Below are positions 1-7,390 of a DNA stretch of 64,000 bases, piece after piece. Positions within the stretch are counted from its first letter, which is position 1. Each line of letters starts with the position of its first letter. Below the pieces are notes generated by a model. That model was not told the DNA's origin and did not search any database. It saw nothing but the letters and a program-made list of their open reading frames with translations. The stretch comes from a virus. Position numbers and translations under genes: made by a program. The stretch covers positions 1 to 64,000 of IMG/VR virus record IMGVR_UViG_3300012931_000759. One strand, given 5' to 3'.

Positions 1-165
1 CCGCACGTCGAGGCCTGGGGGTCGAGCCAGCCGCACGTCGAGGCCTGGGGGTCGAGCCAGCCGCACGTCGAGGCCTGGGGGTCGAGCCAGCCGCACGTCG
101 TGGCCCGGGAGTCGAGCCAGCCGCACGTCGAGGCCTGGGGGTCGAACCAGCCGCACGTCGAGGCC
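1..165 (+). repeat. tandem 30-bp coding repeat
   Basis: Five full 30-base units (1-30, 31-60, 61-90, 91-120, 121-150) and a partial sixth. In frame +1 each unit encodes the decapeptide PHVEAWGSSQ, with minor variants. The array runs off the left edge, so the true copy number is unknown. Because the unit is a multiple of three and stays in frame with the downstream ORF, it is a protein repeat. Confidence 0.9.
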
Positions 166-726
166 AAAGGCACGGTACAGCTGTCGATCCGCGGCGCCGT
201 GTCCGTAGTCGCAGCAGCCACCGTCGCTATCGTCGTAGGTGGCGGGACGCCGACAATCGAAGGCGGTGGATTTGTCCAGCGTGTCGACAGAACAACTCCC
301 GAGACGTGGTGTGCTTACTATGGGGTTGATGTCTGCGACGGGCATGCATTGCTCTATAAAGGAGTCCGACCGGACCTCTGCGCTCCCAGCCATAGTGAGT
401 TCTGCTACCCGATCGCCTCGACCCCAGAGGCTCCGGACTGGGACGGTGGCGAGGCGGAGTGCGGAGGCGGGCTACATTTCTCACCGACGCCACGGCATAC
501 GCATGAATTCATGGATACCAATGCCACGCGATCGGCCAGGTATCTCGCGTGCCCGGTGCGGCTCGATGAGATGGCTGTCCACCCCGATGGGGACTATCCT
601 CAGAAATGTAAGGCAAAGCGCGTAGCGCTGCCGTTGTGGGAGGTCGACATTGATGGCAAGCCGGTGCCGGGCGCCGTTGTCTCCTGGCCGCCGCCATCTG
701 TCGCTACAGCGAGTAAAGAGATGTAG
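1..726 (+). CDS. repeat-bearing putative membrane/surface protein (5' partial)
   Basis: The frame is open from base 1, so the gene starts upstream of the window. An internal GTG at 100 lies inside the repeat and is unlikely to be the start. Residues 1-55 are decapeptide repeats. Residues about 65-80 form one hydrophobic segment rich in Ala and Val, a plausible membrane span. The remaining 160 residues hold about ten cysteines, which fits a disulfide-bonded exported domain. No family was recognised. A repeat stalk next to a membrane anchor suggests a surface or virion-associated protein, but that is inference. Confidence 0.6.
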   Translation, partial: PHVEAWGSSQPHVEAWGSSQPHVEAWGSSQPHVVARESSQPHVEAWGSNQPHVEAKGTVQLSIRGAVSVVAAATVAIVVGGGTPTIEGGGFVQRVDRTTPETWCAYYGVDVCDGHALLYKGVRPDLCAPSHSEFCYPIASTPEAPDWDGGEAECGGGLHFSPTPRHTHEFMDTNATRSARYLACPVRLDEMAVHPDGDYPQKCKAKRVALPLWEVDIDGKPVPGAVVSWPPPSVATASKEM

Positions 727-753
727 ACAATACCACAAATCGTAGAGCCACTA

Positions 754-957
754 TTGCCAAAGCGTGTGAAGTGCGACAAGTGCGGCGCGACCATGGAGTA
801 TCTGCCCATGACGTCTAACAGTAATATCATGAAAATCATCTATTCGGTGAACTATCCGTGTCTCACAACGTTTGATCCGCTCTGGCGATCGGTTTTTTTT
901 GGCCGGGCCAACGCCAAGGGATTCGAGTGTCCCAAGCTGGCGTCCGGAGGCTATTAG
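754..957 (+). CDS. small ORF with one CxxC pair, overlaps the next gene
   Basis: TTG start, 67 residues. The N-terminus has a single CDKC pair. The last 86 bases overlap the deoxyribosyltransferase-like gene in another frame across a run of eight T (893-900). A +1 slip in that run would join the two frames. It may be a separate small protein, an N-terminal extension of the next gene, or a remnant. Confidence 0.35.
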   Translation: MPKRVKCDKCGATMEYLPMTSNSNIMKIIYSVNYPCLTTFDPLWRSVFFGRANAKGFECPKLASGGY

Positions 958-1324
958 GTTGTTCGAGTCCATGGGACACAGAGGATGGATCTTCGTTCCC
1001 GAGCCAGCGGCCGGTTTGGATGCTTGGGCATGGGGTGGAAAAGAGCAGATGGACTGGGAGCGCCACCATCTGGCGCAGGCCAGCGTCATCCTGTTCTGGA
1101 TCCCTCGCTCTGAGGATAAGTTGCCAGGACTGACAACAAACCTTGAGTTCGGAATGTGGATATGCCGTGATCCGCACAAAGTTGTGTTCGGGGCGCCAAT
1201 AGACGCCTGGAAAATGGATTCTCTGGAGTACTATGGTAGAGTCCACAACGTTGAGAGACATCTCACCCTGTCTGATACGGTTTATGCTACCATGGAGCTT
1301 CTAAGCAAGCGCAAGGAAGTGTGA
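872..1324 (+). CDS. nucleoside 2-deoxyribosyltransferase-like protein
   Basis: 150 residues from a TTG start. The N-terminus has FLAGPTPR, the strand-loop typical of the nucleoside 2-deoxyribosyltransferase-like superfamily. Further on are DWERHHLAQASVILFW and a TNLEFGMW segment, where the family keeps its catalytic Glu. Members cleave or transfer the sugar of deoxynucleosides or related N-glycosides. In phages they usually sit with nucleotide-metabolism genes, as here (RdgB and a deoxynucleotidase follow). The substrate cannot be told from sequence. The start is uncertain because the upstream frame overlaps it at a T8 run. Confidence 0.7.
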   Translation: MIRSGDRFFLAGPTPRDSSVPSWRPEAIRLFESMGHRGWIFVPEPAAGLDAWAWGGKEQMDWERHHLAQASVILFWIPRSEDKLPGLTTNLEFGMWICRDPHKVVFGAPIDAWKMDSLEYYGRVHNVERHLTLSDTVYATMELLSKRKEV

Positions 1325-1326
1325 AA

Positions 1327-1614
1327 ATGAGACGGATTGTTGTGATACTTACATTGCTGTTGTTCTGCGGAACCGATGATTGTAACGAAGCCAACAGGTC
1401 CAAGCAAGCCAGCGCTCCACCTACCTCGATGCGCGTCATTGAGTACAGCGAGATCACTGGAACGGTGCCAGGTCCGACAGTCCATGTGTGGATGGTCGCA
1501 GACGACAAGCGGGATCTTTGTTTTGTTGTGTTCAACAGCGGTGGTTCCAGTGTAGCTCCTGTGAGGATCGACTGCGCGGTAGTGAATTCAAAAACAGAAA
1601 GGGGATACCCATGA
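1327..1614 (+). CDS. small exported protein, unknown function
   Basis: 95 residues from ATG 1327, with AAGGAAG seven bases upstream. GTG 1321 is a less likely start. The N-terminus is a signal peptide: two arginines, a hydrophobic stretch, then a Cys that does not make a clean lipobox. The mature part is short and beta-rich by eye. Its stop overlaps the start of the next gene (ATGA), so the two are probably translated together. Confidence 0.55.
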   Translation: MRRIVVILTLLLFCGTDDCNEANRSKQASAPPTSMRVIEYSEITGTVPGPTVHVWMVADDKRDLCFVVFNSGGSSVAPVRIDCAVVNSKTERGYP

Positions 1615-1913
1615 GATTTCCATACGTTCCTGGAGCGAGGGTGCGCGCCATCCAAGTTATCACTGAGTCCGGACCAGGCTGCCCGCCGGATCGCTCCAGG
1701 ACGCTGGAGGATAACGGCGGCCACTTCTTCCCCGGCTATGTCCACGCCGAGGTGGGCGAACTGGGCATAGTGATCGAAGTCGACGACCCCTATGGTGAGA
1801 GGGAGGACCCGGAGACCGGTGAAATCCGCCAGTTGAACCCCATCCCGACGGTGCGTTTCGACCGGACGAGAACGGCCACGATCGTACGCGAAGATGAGAT
1901 CGAGTTAGTGTAG
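1611..1913 (+). CDS. small SH3-like protein, possibly NifZ-like
   Basis: 100 residues; the ATG at 1611 follows AAAGGGGA and overlaps the previous stop. The pattern of a basic N-terminal strand (PGARVRAIQVI), a central VGELGIVIEVDD turn and a C-terminal strand pair ending in DEIELV resembles the short beta-barrel of NifZ-like proteins. That similarity is weak. It ends in TAG, and the frame beyond that stop does not look coding. Confidence 0.45.
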   Translation: MRFPYVPGARVRAIQVITESGPGCPPDRSRTLEDNGGHFFPGYVHAEVGELGIVIEVDDPYGEREDPETGEIRQLNPIPTVRFDRTRTATIVREDEIELV

Positions 1914-1993
1914 CCGCTCACACCCTTCAACAATACATTGCGTGTTGGTCATATTCCAATACGAAATAATTTATAAAACTACAGAAGGCAAAG
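1914..1993 (+). promoter_or_regulatory. AT-rich intergenic gap, possible promoter
   Basis: 80 bases, clearly richer in A and T than the flanks, before the next gene. A TTGCGT lies about 16 bases before TACGAA, and a TTATAA-like stretch sits close to the start codon. No strong -35/-10 pair is present, so this is only a candidate. Confidence 0.25.
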
Positions 1994-3190
1994 ATGGAAT
2001 TCGACCTCTCTAGCCGGACAATCTTTCTTGTTCTTCACGGAAGTCACTCATACGGAATGGCGCGTCCAGAGTCCGATGTTGACCTTCGTGGCATCGCCAT
2101 TCCCCCAGCAGAGTATTTCCACGGCTACCTAAAACAGTTCGAACAATCCGAGGAAGAGTTTCCACGCAATTTCCAAGTTGAAGGCGGGGAGACTTTCTTA
2201 GAAAAAATCCAACGAATGGTTGGACGGGCAATTCCCGAGGACGAGAAGATCGACTTCGTAGTTTACAATATCAAAAAAATCATATACTTAGCCGCACTTG
2301 GAAATCCAAACATTTTAGATATCTTATGGGCAGATGAGAGTTGTCACATTCTGAAAACCAAATTGGTTGAACCGCTTCTTGAGAACCGTGATCTGTTCCT
2401 GTCCACCAAGGTGCGCTGGAGTTACTCGGGTTACGCAGTGAGTCAACTCAAGCGTCTGAAACTCCACCGGCAGCACCTGCTTCATCCCCCGGCACGCAAG
2501 CCGTTGCGGGCCGACTTCGGCCTGCCGGAGCACACTGTGATGCCCCGCGACCAGTTAATGGCGGCTGAGAGCCTGGTGTCCCGCAAGATCGAGGAGTGGC
2601 TGGGATCGAAAGAGGAGTTACCCAAGGATGTCCTGCTGGAGATGCGCCAACGGACGACGCTAGCGATCAGGGACATCTGGTCCGCCCTTGCGACCGACGG
2701 AAAGGTTACTCCGCCGCTCACGGGGGATGGCGACCTGGACGAGGGACGGATTCGCTGCGCCGCTGGGAAACTGCTGGGATACGACAGCAACTTCCTTGAA
2801 CTGCTCGACCGAGAGAGGGCTTACAGATCCAAAATGACCCAATGGCGGCAATACGAGGACTGGAAAGCGAATCGTAATCCGGCGCGTGCCGAAATGGAGG
2901 CGCGGTTCGGATACGATTCAAAACACGCCTGCCACCTCGTTCGGCTGATGCGTCAGGCCAAGGAGATCCTGGAAACCGGTAAGGTGATCGTGAAGCGTCC
3001 GGATGCCGCCGAACTGCTGGCCATCCGCAACGGAGCCTGGAGTTACGAGAAACTCATCGAGTGGGCCGAGCAGCAGGACAAGGAACTTGGCGAGTTCTAT
3101 GAATCTGGCAAGTCGCCCCTGCCCAAGAAGCCCGACCATGTGAAACTGGACGCCCTGTGCCGCCAGATGGTGGAGGAGTCGATGCGATGA
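1994..3190 (+). CDS. RlaP-type nucleotidyltransferase (Pol beta superfamily)
   Basis: 398 residues. Near the N-terminus HGSHSYGMARPESDVDLRG is the GS...SDxD signature of the Pol beta nucleotidyltransferase fold, in the form used by the RlaP family. That family was named for its association with RNA-repair operons. The rest is alpha-helical. The substrate is unknown. It is one of several RNA-repair candidates here (PNK-like at 6804, Rnl1 at 11447, Thg1 at 45768). A Shine-Dalgarno-like AGAAGG precedes the ATG. Confidence 0.75.
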   Translation: MEFDLSSRTIFLVLHGSHSYGMARPESDVDLRGIAIPPAEYFHGYLKQFEQSEEEFPRNFQVEGGETFLEKIQRMVGRAIPEDEKIDFVVYNIKKIIYLAALGNPNILDILWADESCHILKTKLVEPLLENRDLFLSTKVRWSYSGYAVSQLKRLKLHRQHLLHPPARKPLRADFGLPEHTVMPRDQLMAAESLVSRKIEEWLGSKEELPKDVLLEMRQRTTLAIRDIWSALATDGKVTPPLTGDGDLDEGRIRCAAGKLLGYDSNFLELLDRERAYRSKMTQWRQYEDWKANRNPARAEMEARFGYDSKHACHLVRLMRQAKEILETGKVIVKRPDAAELLAIRNGAWSYEKLIEWAEQQDKELGEFYESGKSPLPKKPDHVKLDALCRQMVEESMR

Positions 3191-3345
3191 TCATTCCAGG
3201 CGAGGTCAAGTTGAGGATCGAGGAACTCACCAAGGAGCAGCTTGTGGTCGAGGTGCTGAAGCTCCAGCACATGCTGGACAGCCGCGTGGACGACCGCGAA
3301 CTGCGCAGAAAACTGGCCACTTTCGAGGACGAATGCTACAAATAG
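3187..3345 (+). CDS. small helical protein; frame continues past TAG to 3492
   Basis: 52 residues to a TAG at 3343-3345, with the start overlapping the previous stop (ATGA). The N-terminal half is a charged helix. After the TAG the same frame runs 48 more codons to TGA at 3490-3492 and keeps a protein-like composition (for example LDKICQTLHHFGYETPDLPS). No ATG, GTG or TTG restarts it early. Either the TAG is read through, or a roughly 100-residue protein has been cut by a nonsense change. Confidence 0.5.
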   Translation: MIIPGEVKLRIEELTKEQLVVEVLKLQHMLDSRVDDRELRRKLATFEDECYK

Positions 3346-3475
3346 GGCTTTGTCCTGGACAAGATCTGCCAGACCCTGCACCATTTCGGGTACGAGACGC
3401 CCGACCTCCCAAGCATCGCCAAGGCGATCCAGAAGGTTTTCTATGTCGACTGGAAACCACAGAGGAAAACCGACG

Positions 3476-3718
3476 ATGTCGAACAAGGCTGACAGGTACC
3501 AGTACCAGCCGTGGTATGTCAAGCTTTGGCGGCGCAGGCACTACATCCCGATCCCGTTCGTCGCCCTGCGCGCCTACCTGGCGGGCAGGCGGGTGCGGGA
3601 GGACCTGCCATTCAGGGTCTGCTGGAGCATCGCGATCGGCCTTGCCCAGGTCAAGATGGTCTGGCTCCACGACTGGTCCGAGCTGCGGTCGAAGGAGGAG
3701 AGCGAATGGAAAGACTGA
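3476..3718 (+). CDS. hypothetical basic protein
   Basis: 80 residues from ATG 3476, rich in Trp, Arg and Tyr, with one short apolar helix (CWSIAIGLAQVKMVW). No family recognised. It overlaps the start of rdgB by 13 bases, so they are probably co-translated. The start was chosen because AGAGGA lies ten bases upstream and the longer upstream frame has no coding character. Confidence 0.55.
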   Translation: MSNKADRYQYQPWYVKLWRRRHYIPIPFVALRAYLAGRRVREDLPFRVCWSIAIGLAQVKMVWLHDWSELRSKEESEWKD

Positions 3719-4299
3719 TCTTCGCTTCGCACAACCGCAACAAACTCCGCGAGGTGCGCCAGCTGCTCGACTTGCCGAATGTCGAGCTGCTTTGCCTGGA
3801 CGACTTGCCGGGCATGCCGGACATCGAGGAGACCGGCTCGACCTTCGCGGAGAACGCCATCCTGAAGGCGCGCGGCGTGTCGGAATGGAGCGGCCTGCCC
3901 GCGCTGGCCGACGACAGCGGGCTTGAGATCGACGCGCTCGGCGGCGAGCCGGGCGTGCGCTCGGCCCGCTACGGCGGGCCGGGAGCCGACGCGATCGACC
4001 TTCTGCTCCGCAACCTTGAGGATGTCCCAACAGGGAAGCGCACGGCGCGCTTCCGCTGTGTGGTAGCTTTCGTGGATCCCGGCAACCCAGGCAGGGTCAA
4101 ACTGCGCGAGGGAACCTGCGAGGGCATCATAACCGAGGTTCCGCGTGGCTCGAACGGTTTTGGGTTCGATCCTGTCTTCTACATGGATGAGCTTGGCTAC
4201 ACGCTGGCAGAGGCCGCGCCAGAGGACAAGAACCGGATCAGCCACCGTGGCAGGGCCGTGCGCGCCATGGCCGAATTCCTGCACCTTCATTTTGAATAG
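3706..4299 (+). CDS. rdgB: RdgB/HAM1-type XTP/dITP pyrophosphatase
   Basis: 197 residues, the normal family length. It hydrolyses non-canonical purine triphosphates (dITP, XTP) to monophosphates and so cleans the dNTP pool. Visible motifs: N-terminal SHNRNKLREV (substrate loop), TFAENAILKA, ADDSGLEIDAL with the metal-binding acids, the GFGFDPVF loop, and C-terminal ISHRGRAVRAM. AAGGAGGAG lies just before ATG 3706. It ends in TAG at the expected position, which shows TAG is normally a stop here. Confidence 0.93.
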   Translation: MERLIFASHNRNKLREVRQLLDLPNVELLCLDDLPGMPDIEETGSTFAENAILKARGVSEWSGLPALADDSGLEIDALGGEPGVRSARYGGPGADAIDLLLRNLEDVPTGKRTARFRCVVAFVDPGNPGRVKLREGTCEGIITEVPRGSNGFGFDPVFYMDELGYTLAEAAPEDKNRISHRGRAVRAMAEFLHLHFE

Positions 4300-4308
4300 G
4301 GAGGCAAC

Positions 4309-4641
4309 ATGGACGTAAAATCTGTGACAACAGAGGATGTGAGACAGGAGATAGAGGCCGAGGCGGAGGATATCAATCAGTGCGCCAAAGAAGACGGCTG
4401 TCCGCATTGGCTCCTTCCGCTTTTCCAGGCCGGAGAATGGATTGGCCGTAAGGTAAAGAGGGCGGGCGGATCCGAACAGGAGTCCAAGAACCTGAGCTTT
4501 GCGTTCGGGCAGATCATTTGTATGAAGGGTGTCGAACAATCTTTTGAGGTAGCCGCCGAGTGCTTTAACCGTTGGCTCGAAGGGAATCCGGATAAGCCCG
4601 GCGCAGAGCTTGCCAAGGCACTAATCACCGGAAAAAGATGA
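4309..4641 (+). CDS. hypothetical acidic protein
   Basis: 110 residues with GGGAGGC before the ATG. The N-terminal third is very acidic, then come three Cys and a predicted helical repeat (FEVAAECFNRWLEG, PGAELAKALI). Family not recognised. It lies nine bases after rdgB and probably belongs to the same transcription unit. Confidence 0.55.
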   Translation: MDVKSVTTEDVRQEIEAEAEDINQCAKEDGCPHWLLPLFQAGEWIGRKVKRAGGSEQESKNLSFAFGQIICMKGVEQSFEVAAECFNRWLEGNPDKPGAELAKALITGKR

Positions 4642-4650
4642 GTAAATCCG

Positions 4651-4794
4651 ATGGAGTCTTATAAGTACAACCCAAACGCCGCCGGGCATGTCTAGCCGGT
4701 CGACCACGGCGCGCACCGTCTTTGGCGGACTACGGAGGGAGGAAGGGAAAGCTGGATGGGGGGCTGCCATGGGCTACATACAGACCGGCATTGA
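4651..4794 (+). other. possible TAG-interrupted small ORF
   Basis: In the 178-base gap between genes, an ATG at 4651 opens a 47-codon frame with one TAG at 4693-4695, ending in TGA at 4792. No good Shine-Dalgarno is seen and the predicted protein is unfamiliar, so coding status is doubtful. It is listed because the pattern matches the frames at 3187 and 6550. Confidence 0.2.
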
Positions 4795-4819
4795 CCTGTA
4801 AGAATACCAAGGAGACTGG

Positions 4820-5398
4820 GTGGACAAGATGAAGGAGCTACGAGAACTGATTGCCCTGATCGACATGGACGGCACTATTGCCGATTTCGACGGCGCTATG
4901 CTCCGCGAGCTGGAGCGGATCGCGTCGCCAGGCGAGCCCTCCCTCATTGGGCAGGACGGGCAGTCTGTCGACCTGCCGCACATTAGATCTCGCCGTAAAC
5001 TGATCAGGAATCAGCCGGGCTTCTGGCGATGGCTGCCAATCTACCCTCCCGGTTTCGAGATCATGGCGGAACTGAAGGCGCTTGGGTTCCAATGCCATGT
5101 GCTGACCAAGGGTCCGAAGAATGAGCCTGCCGGGTGGATGGAGAAGGTTGAGTGGTGCCGCAGGCACCTGCCTGACACGCCCGTCATCATTTCCGAGGAC
5201 AAGAGCTTGGTGTATGGTCGTGTGCTTGTAGACGACTGGAGTGACTATTTTCTGCCTTGGCTGGAACATCGTCCGCGCGGTCTGGTTGTCGCTCCAGCCC
5301 ATCCGTGGAACAAAGATGTCAAACATCCACAGGTTGTGCGGTATGATGGCAACAATTTGGAAGAGGTTCGGCAACGGCTGACAGAGGCAATAGACTGA
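4820..5398 (+). CDS. 5'(3')-deoxyribonucleotidase-like HAD phosphatase
   Basis: 192 residues from GTG 4820, five bases after AAGGAG. HAD motifs of the NT5C family: I, DMDGTIADFDG; II, the Thr in HVLTKG; III/IV, Lys in EDKSLVYG then VLVDDWSDY. Such enzymes remove phosphate from deoxynucleoside monophosphates. In phages they tune dNMP pools, sometimes to favour modified bases. Neighbours RdgB and the deoxyribosyltransferase-like protein fit a nucleotide-metabolism block. Confidence 0.85.
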   Translation: MDKMKELRELIALIDMDGTIADFDGAMLRELERIASPGEPSLIGQDGQSVDLPHIRSRRKLIRNQPGFWRWLPIYPPGFEIMAELKALGFQCHVLTKGPKNEPAGWMEKVEWCRRHLPDTPVIISEDKSLVYGRVLVDDWSDYFLPWLEHRPRGLVVAPAHPWNKDVKHPQVVRYDGNNLEEVRQRLTEAID

Positions 5399-5514
5399 TG
5401 TACGGCTGAAAATAGATGCCTTGACAGTTTCGTACATACAGGCCCAAACAAGGTTCTCATCAAATACTTCTTTGTATAGAGCCCTGAAAATGTTTCCACC
5501 TTTATACAAAAAGT

Positions 5515-5522
5515 ATTGATAG
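5515..5522 (-). promoter_or_regulatory. CTATCAAT motif, copy a
   Basis: On the minus strand the sequence reads CTATCAAT followed by an AT-rich stretch with GTATAA. No clear minus-strand gene lies downstream, so this copy is the weakest of the set. Confidence 0.3.
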
Positions 5523-5533
5523 AAAGGCTCATT

Positions 5534-5995
5534 ATGAGATTTGTTCTTGGAGATGTTACCAAACCACAAGGCGAAGGACTAAAAATAATAGCCCATGTCT
5601 GTAATGATGCTAATGGCTACGGATCAGGCGTGGCTGGAGCTATAGCCAAATGCTGGCCTGAGGCCAAATTAGCCTATCATAGGTGGCACGCCAAGGCCGA
5701 GAATTTCGCGCTGGGCATGGTCCAGCTGGTCAAGCTTCCGGATGGGATCATCGTCGCAAACATGGTGGCCCAGCACGGGTACGCCTACAAGGGCCATCCG
5801 GCCATCCAGTATCCTGCACTCCACATGTGCCTGTCCAAGGTCGCGAAGCGCGCCAAGGAGTTGGGAGCCTCCATACATTGCCCGCGTATAGGGTGCGGAC
5901 TGGCTGGAGGGACATGGGACAAGGTCGAGCCCATTATCCTCGAGACCATGGACGGTGTCGATGTGACGGTGTACAATTTTCGGGAAGATGTGTAA
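5534..5995 (+). CDS. macro domain protein (ADP-ribose binding)
   Basis: 153 residues from ATG 5534 after AGAAAGG. Macro-domain features: GDVT near the N-terminus, IIAHVCNDANGYGSGVAGAI (the Asn and Gly-rich loop that hold ADP-ribose), VANMVAQHGY and PRIGCGLAGGTW (phosphate-binding loop). Macro domains bind or hydrolyse ADP-ribose and some remove it from proteins. The window also encodes a PARP (35644), PncB (27207) and NadE (52150), so a role in reversing or sensing ADP-ribosylation is plausible. Whether it hydrolyses or only binds cannot be read from sequence. Confidence 0.88.
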   Translation: MRFVLGDVTKPQGEGLKIIAHVCNDANGYGSGVAGAIAKCWPEAKLAYHRWHAKAENFALGMVQLVKLPDGIIVANMVAQHGYAYKGHPAIQYPALHMCLSKVAKRAKELGASIHCPRIGCGLAGGTWDKVEPIILETMDGVDVTVYNFREDV

Positions 5996-6447
5996 TGAGC
6001 GAATTCATAAAGAATGTCAGGATGGCGTGGGCAGGGATGAAACCGCAGGACCAAGTCTGTACTGTCTTGATGATCCCGCTGGGAATTGTGGGCGTGGCCT
6101 TTATCGCACACGGGATACTTGCTGACAGAGGATGCGCCGCACATGTCGGAGTGTGGACTTATGCCACCGACGGGTTAGCGGCCCTCATCCTTGGTATAGT
6201 ACTTGGGACTTATGCCGCCTTTCTGGTGCGCATCGTCATTGGCGTGCCGGAGATTGCCATGGCGGCCAAGAAGAAGGTATACAAGATCCGGGATGAGCGC
6301 GAGTGGCGTAGGACGCACTATCCTAACGACCGTAGTTTCGATTGGGGTCCAATCCTGCGCACGACACTGTTATTCCTGGTAGTCGCAGCGACAGTCATCA
6401 TGATTGGCGGTGGTATCGGGTACATTACCTGGCTTCTGTTCTGCTAA
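5995..6447 (+). CDS. membrane protein with three hydrophobic segments
   Basis: 150 residues; the ATG shares its A with the upstream TAA. Hydrophobic segments lie at about residues 22-42, 57-82 and 121-147. A basic loop (MAAKKKVYKIRDEREWRR) lies between the second and third. Family unknown. The tight coupling to the macro domain gene suggests co-expression. Confidence 0.6.
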   Translation: MSEFIKNVRMAWAGMKPQDQVCTVLMIPLGIVGVAFIAHGILADRGCAAHVGVWTYATDGLAALILGIVLGTYAAFLVRIVIGVPEIAMAAKKKVYKIRDEREWRRTHYPNDRSFDWGPILRTTLLFLVVAATVIMIGGGIGYITWLLFC

Positions 6448-6450
6448 GGA

Positions 6451-6495
6451 ATCGTGCGCGTTGATGCAGCGAAAAAATTTCGCGCCACTTTTTCG
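6451..6495 (+). promoter_or_regulatory. GCGCGTTGATGYAGCG element, copy 1
   Basis: Conserved intergenic element; other copies are at 16859, 35546 and 56644. This copy has GTGCGCGTTGATGCAGCG followed by a hairpin (GCGAAA-AAA-TTTCGC). It lies just after a stop codon and before a run without a clear start codon. Confidence 0.55.
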
Positions 6496-6549
6496 CAAAA
6501 TGAAGGGTAGGATACATAAAAACCATGGTAGAGTTGGAGGCTTACCAAC

Positions 6550-6807
6550 TACGAATATGACGACGTCGGTGGGAATGAGGTAGCCGGATTGTTCACATAG
6601 TCAAGGGAACTCGATTTACCTCTTCTTGTGCGCGGCGTGAACATGAGGCTCGACAACAACACCTATGGCGTGATGCAGGTTGTCGTGGACTAGGACGGCG
6701 CGCAGACGATCACATGTCGCTACAATATTGGCTACGACGGGTTCCGCGAACGCAAGTTCGCCAACCTGATCAAGAGGGGCTGGACCCTGGTCAAGGAATA
6801 CAAATGA
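6550..6807 (+). pseudogene. TAG-containing frame coupled to the PNK-like gene
   Basis: A single frame from about 6550 to TGA 6805-6807 contains TAG at 6598-6600 and 6691-6693 but otherwise reads like protein. The last segment (GYDGFRERKFANLIKRGW) looks fully coding. Its TGA overlaps the ATG of the next gene (ATGA at 6804), the arrangement of genuine upstream genes here. No convincing start codon is visible. It could be a decayed gene or one that needs amber suppression. Confidence 0.45.
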
Positions 6808-7382
6808 TGCGAATTTTCGTCATGATGGTTGGGCTCCCCGGAGCAGGAAAGACTTGGCTGCGCCAGAAGGCATTTTTCGACGCCAAGGTCATCTGTCCCG
6901 ATGACAGGATTGGATACACCAAGGACAAACCGTGGACGCCAAGGGTGGCCTCGGCTGCCTGGCGCGACGCCGACGAAAAATTCGATGCCGCGCTCGCGGA
7001 CAAACAGGCGGATCTTGTGGTTTTCGATGCCACGAATGTGGCGGCGAAGCGGCGGCGGAAGTACATGTCGAACGCCATCAAAGCAGGTATGCAGACCGTG
7101 GCCGTCTATTGCCAAGCGGGAAAGAGCGTATGCCTGGAGAGGAATGCCGCTCGGAATGAGCACCGCAGGGTGCCATTGGATGTCATCGATAGGATGTGTG
7201 GGAACCTGGAGCCGCCAAGTCTTAAGGAGGGTTTCCATATGGTGGCACGCATCGATCCGCTCGAAGGTATCCACAGTTTCCACGAGTCCATGGACTGTAG
7301 ATGTGGAGACGCGATCCGCGAACGGTTTAAATTCTTGTGGGGAAACGCGCAGCATCGGTCAGTCACCGTCACGAAGCAATGA
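6804..7382 (+). CDS. polynucleotide kinase-like P-loop kinase
   Basis: 192 residues. GLPGAGKTWL is a Walker A (residues 10-19). PDDRIGYTKD and VVFDATNVAAKRRRKYM match the DD/R and DATN motifs of T4 Pnkp-type 5'-OH kinases and the related YjdB/zeta-like kinases. The C-terminal part has AARNEHRRVPLDVIDRM, a lid typical of this group. There is no 3'-phosphatase domain, so it is a kinase-only version. With Rnl1 at 11447 it could heal cleaved tRNA ends, as T4 Pnkp and Rnl1 do. The substrate is inferred. Confidence 0.75.
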   Translation: MMRIFVMMVGLPGAGKTWLRQKAFFDAKVICPDDRIGYTKDKPWTPRVASAAWRDADEKFDAALADKQADLVVFDATNVAAKRRRKYMSNAIKAGMQTVAVYCQAGKSVCLERNAARNEHRRVPLDVIDRMCGNLEPPSLKEGFHMVARIDPLEGIHSFHESMDCRCGDAIRERFKFLWGNAQHRSVTVTKQ

Positions 7383-7390
7383 GGATGGTC

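Noticed and set aside
1-165. CRISPR array at the left edge
   Set aside because: Units are contiguous, 30 bases, without spacers, and encode a decapeptide in frame with the following ORF.
4838-5569. Long minus-strand ORF
   Set aside because: It is the antisense of the deoxyribonucleotidase gene in a GC-rich region; no motif or ribosome-binding site.
3343-6693. Genome-wide reassignment of TAG to an amino acid
   Set aside because: rdgB, the NifZ-like gene and others end in TAG at normal lengths, and the frame after them is not coding. No tRNA with a CTA anticodon was found.
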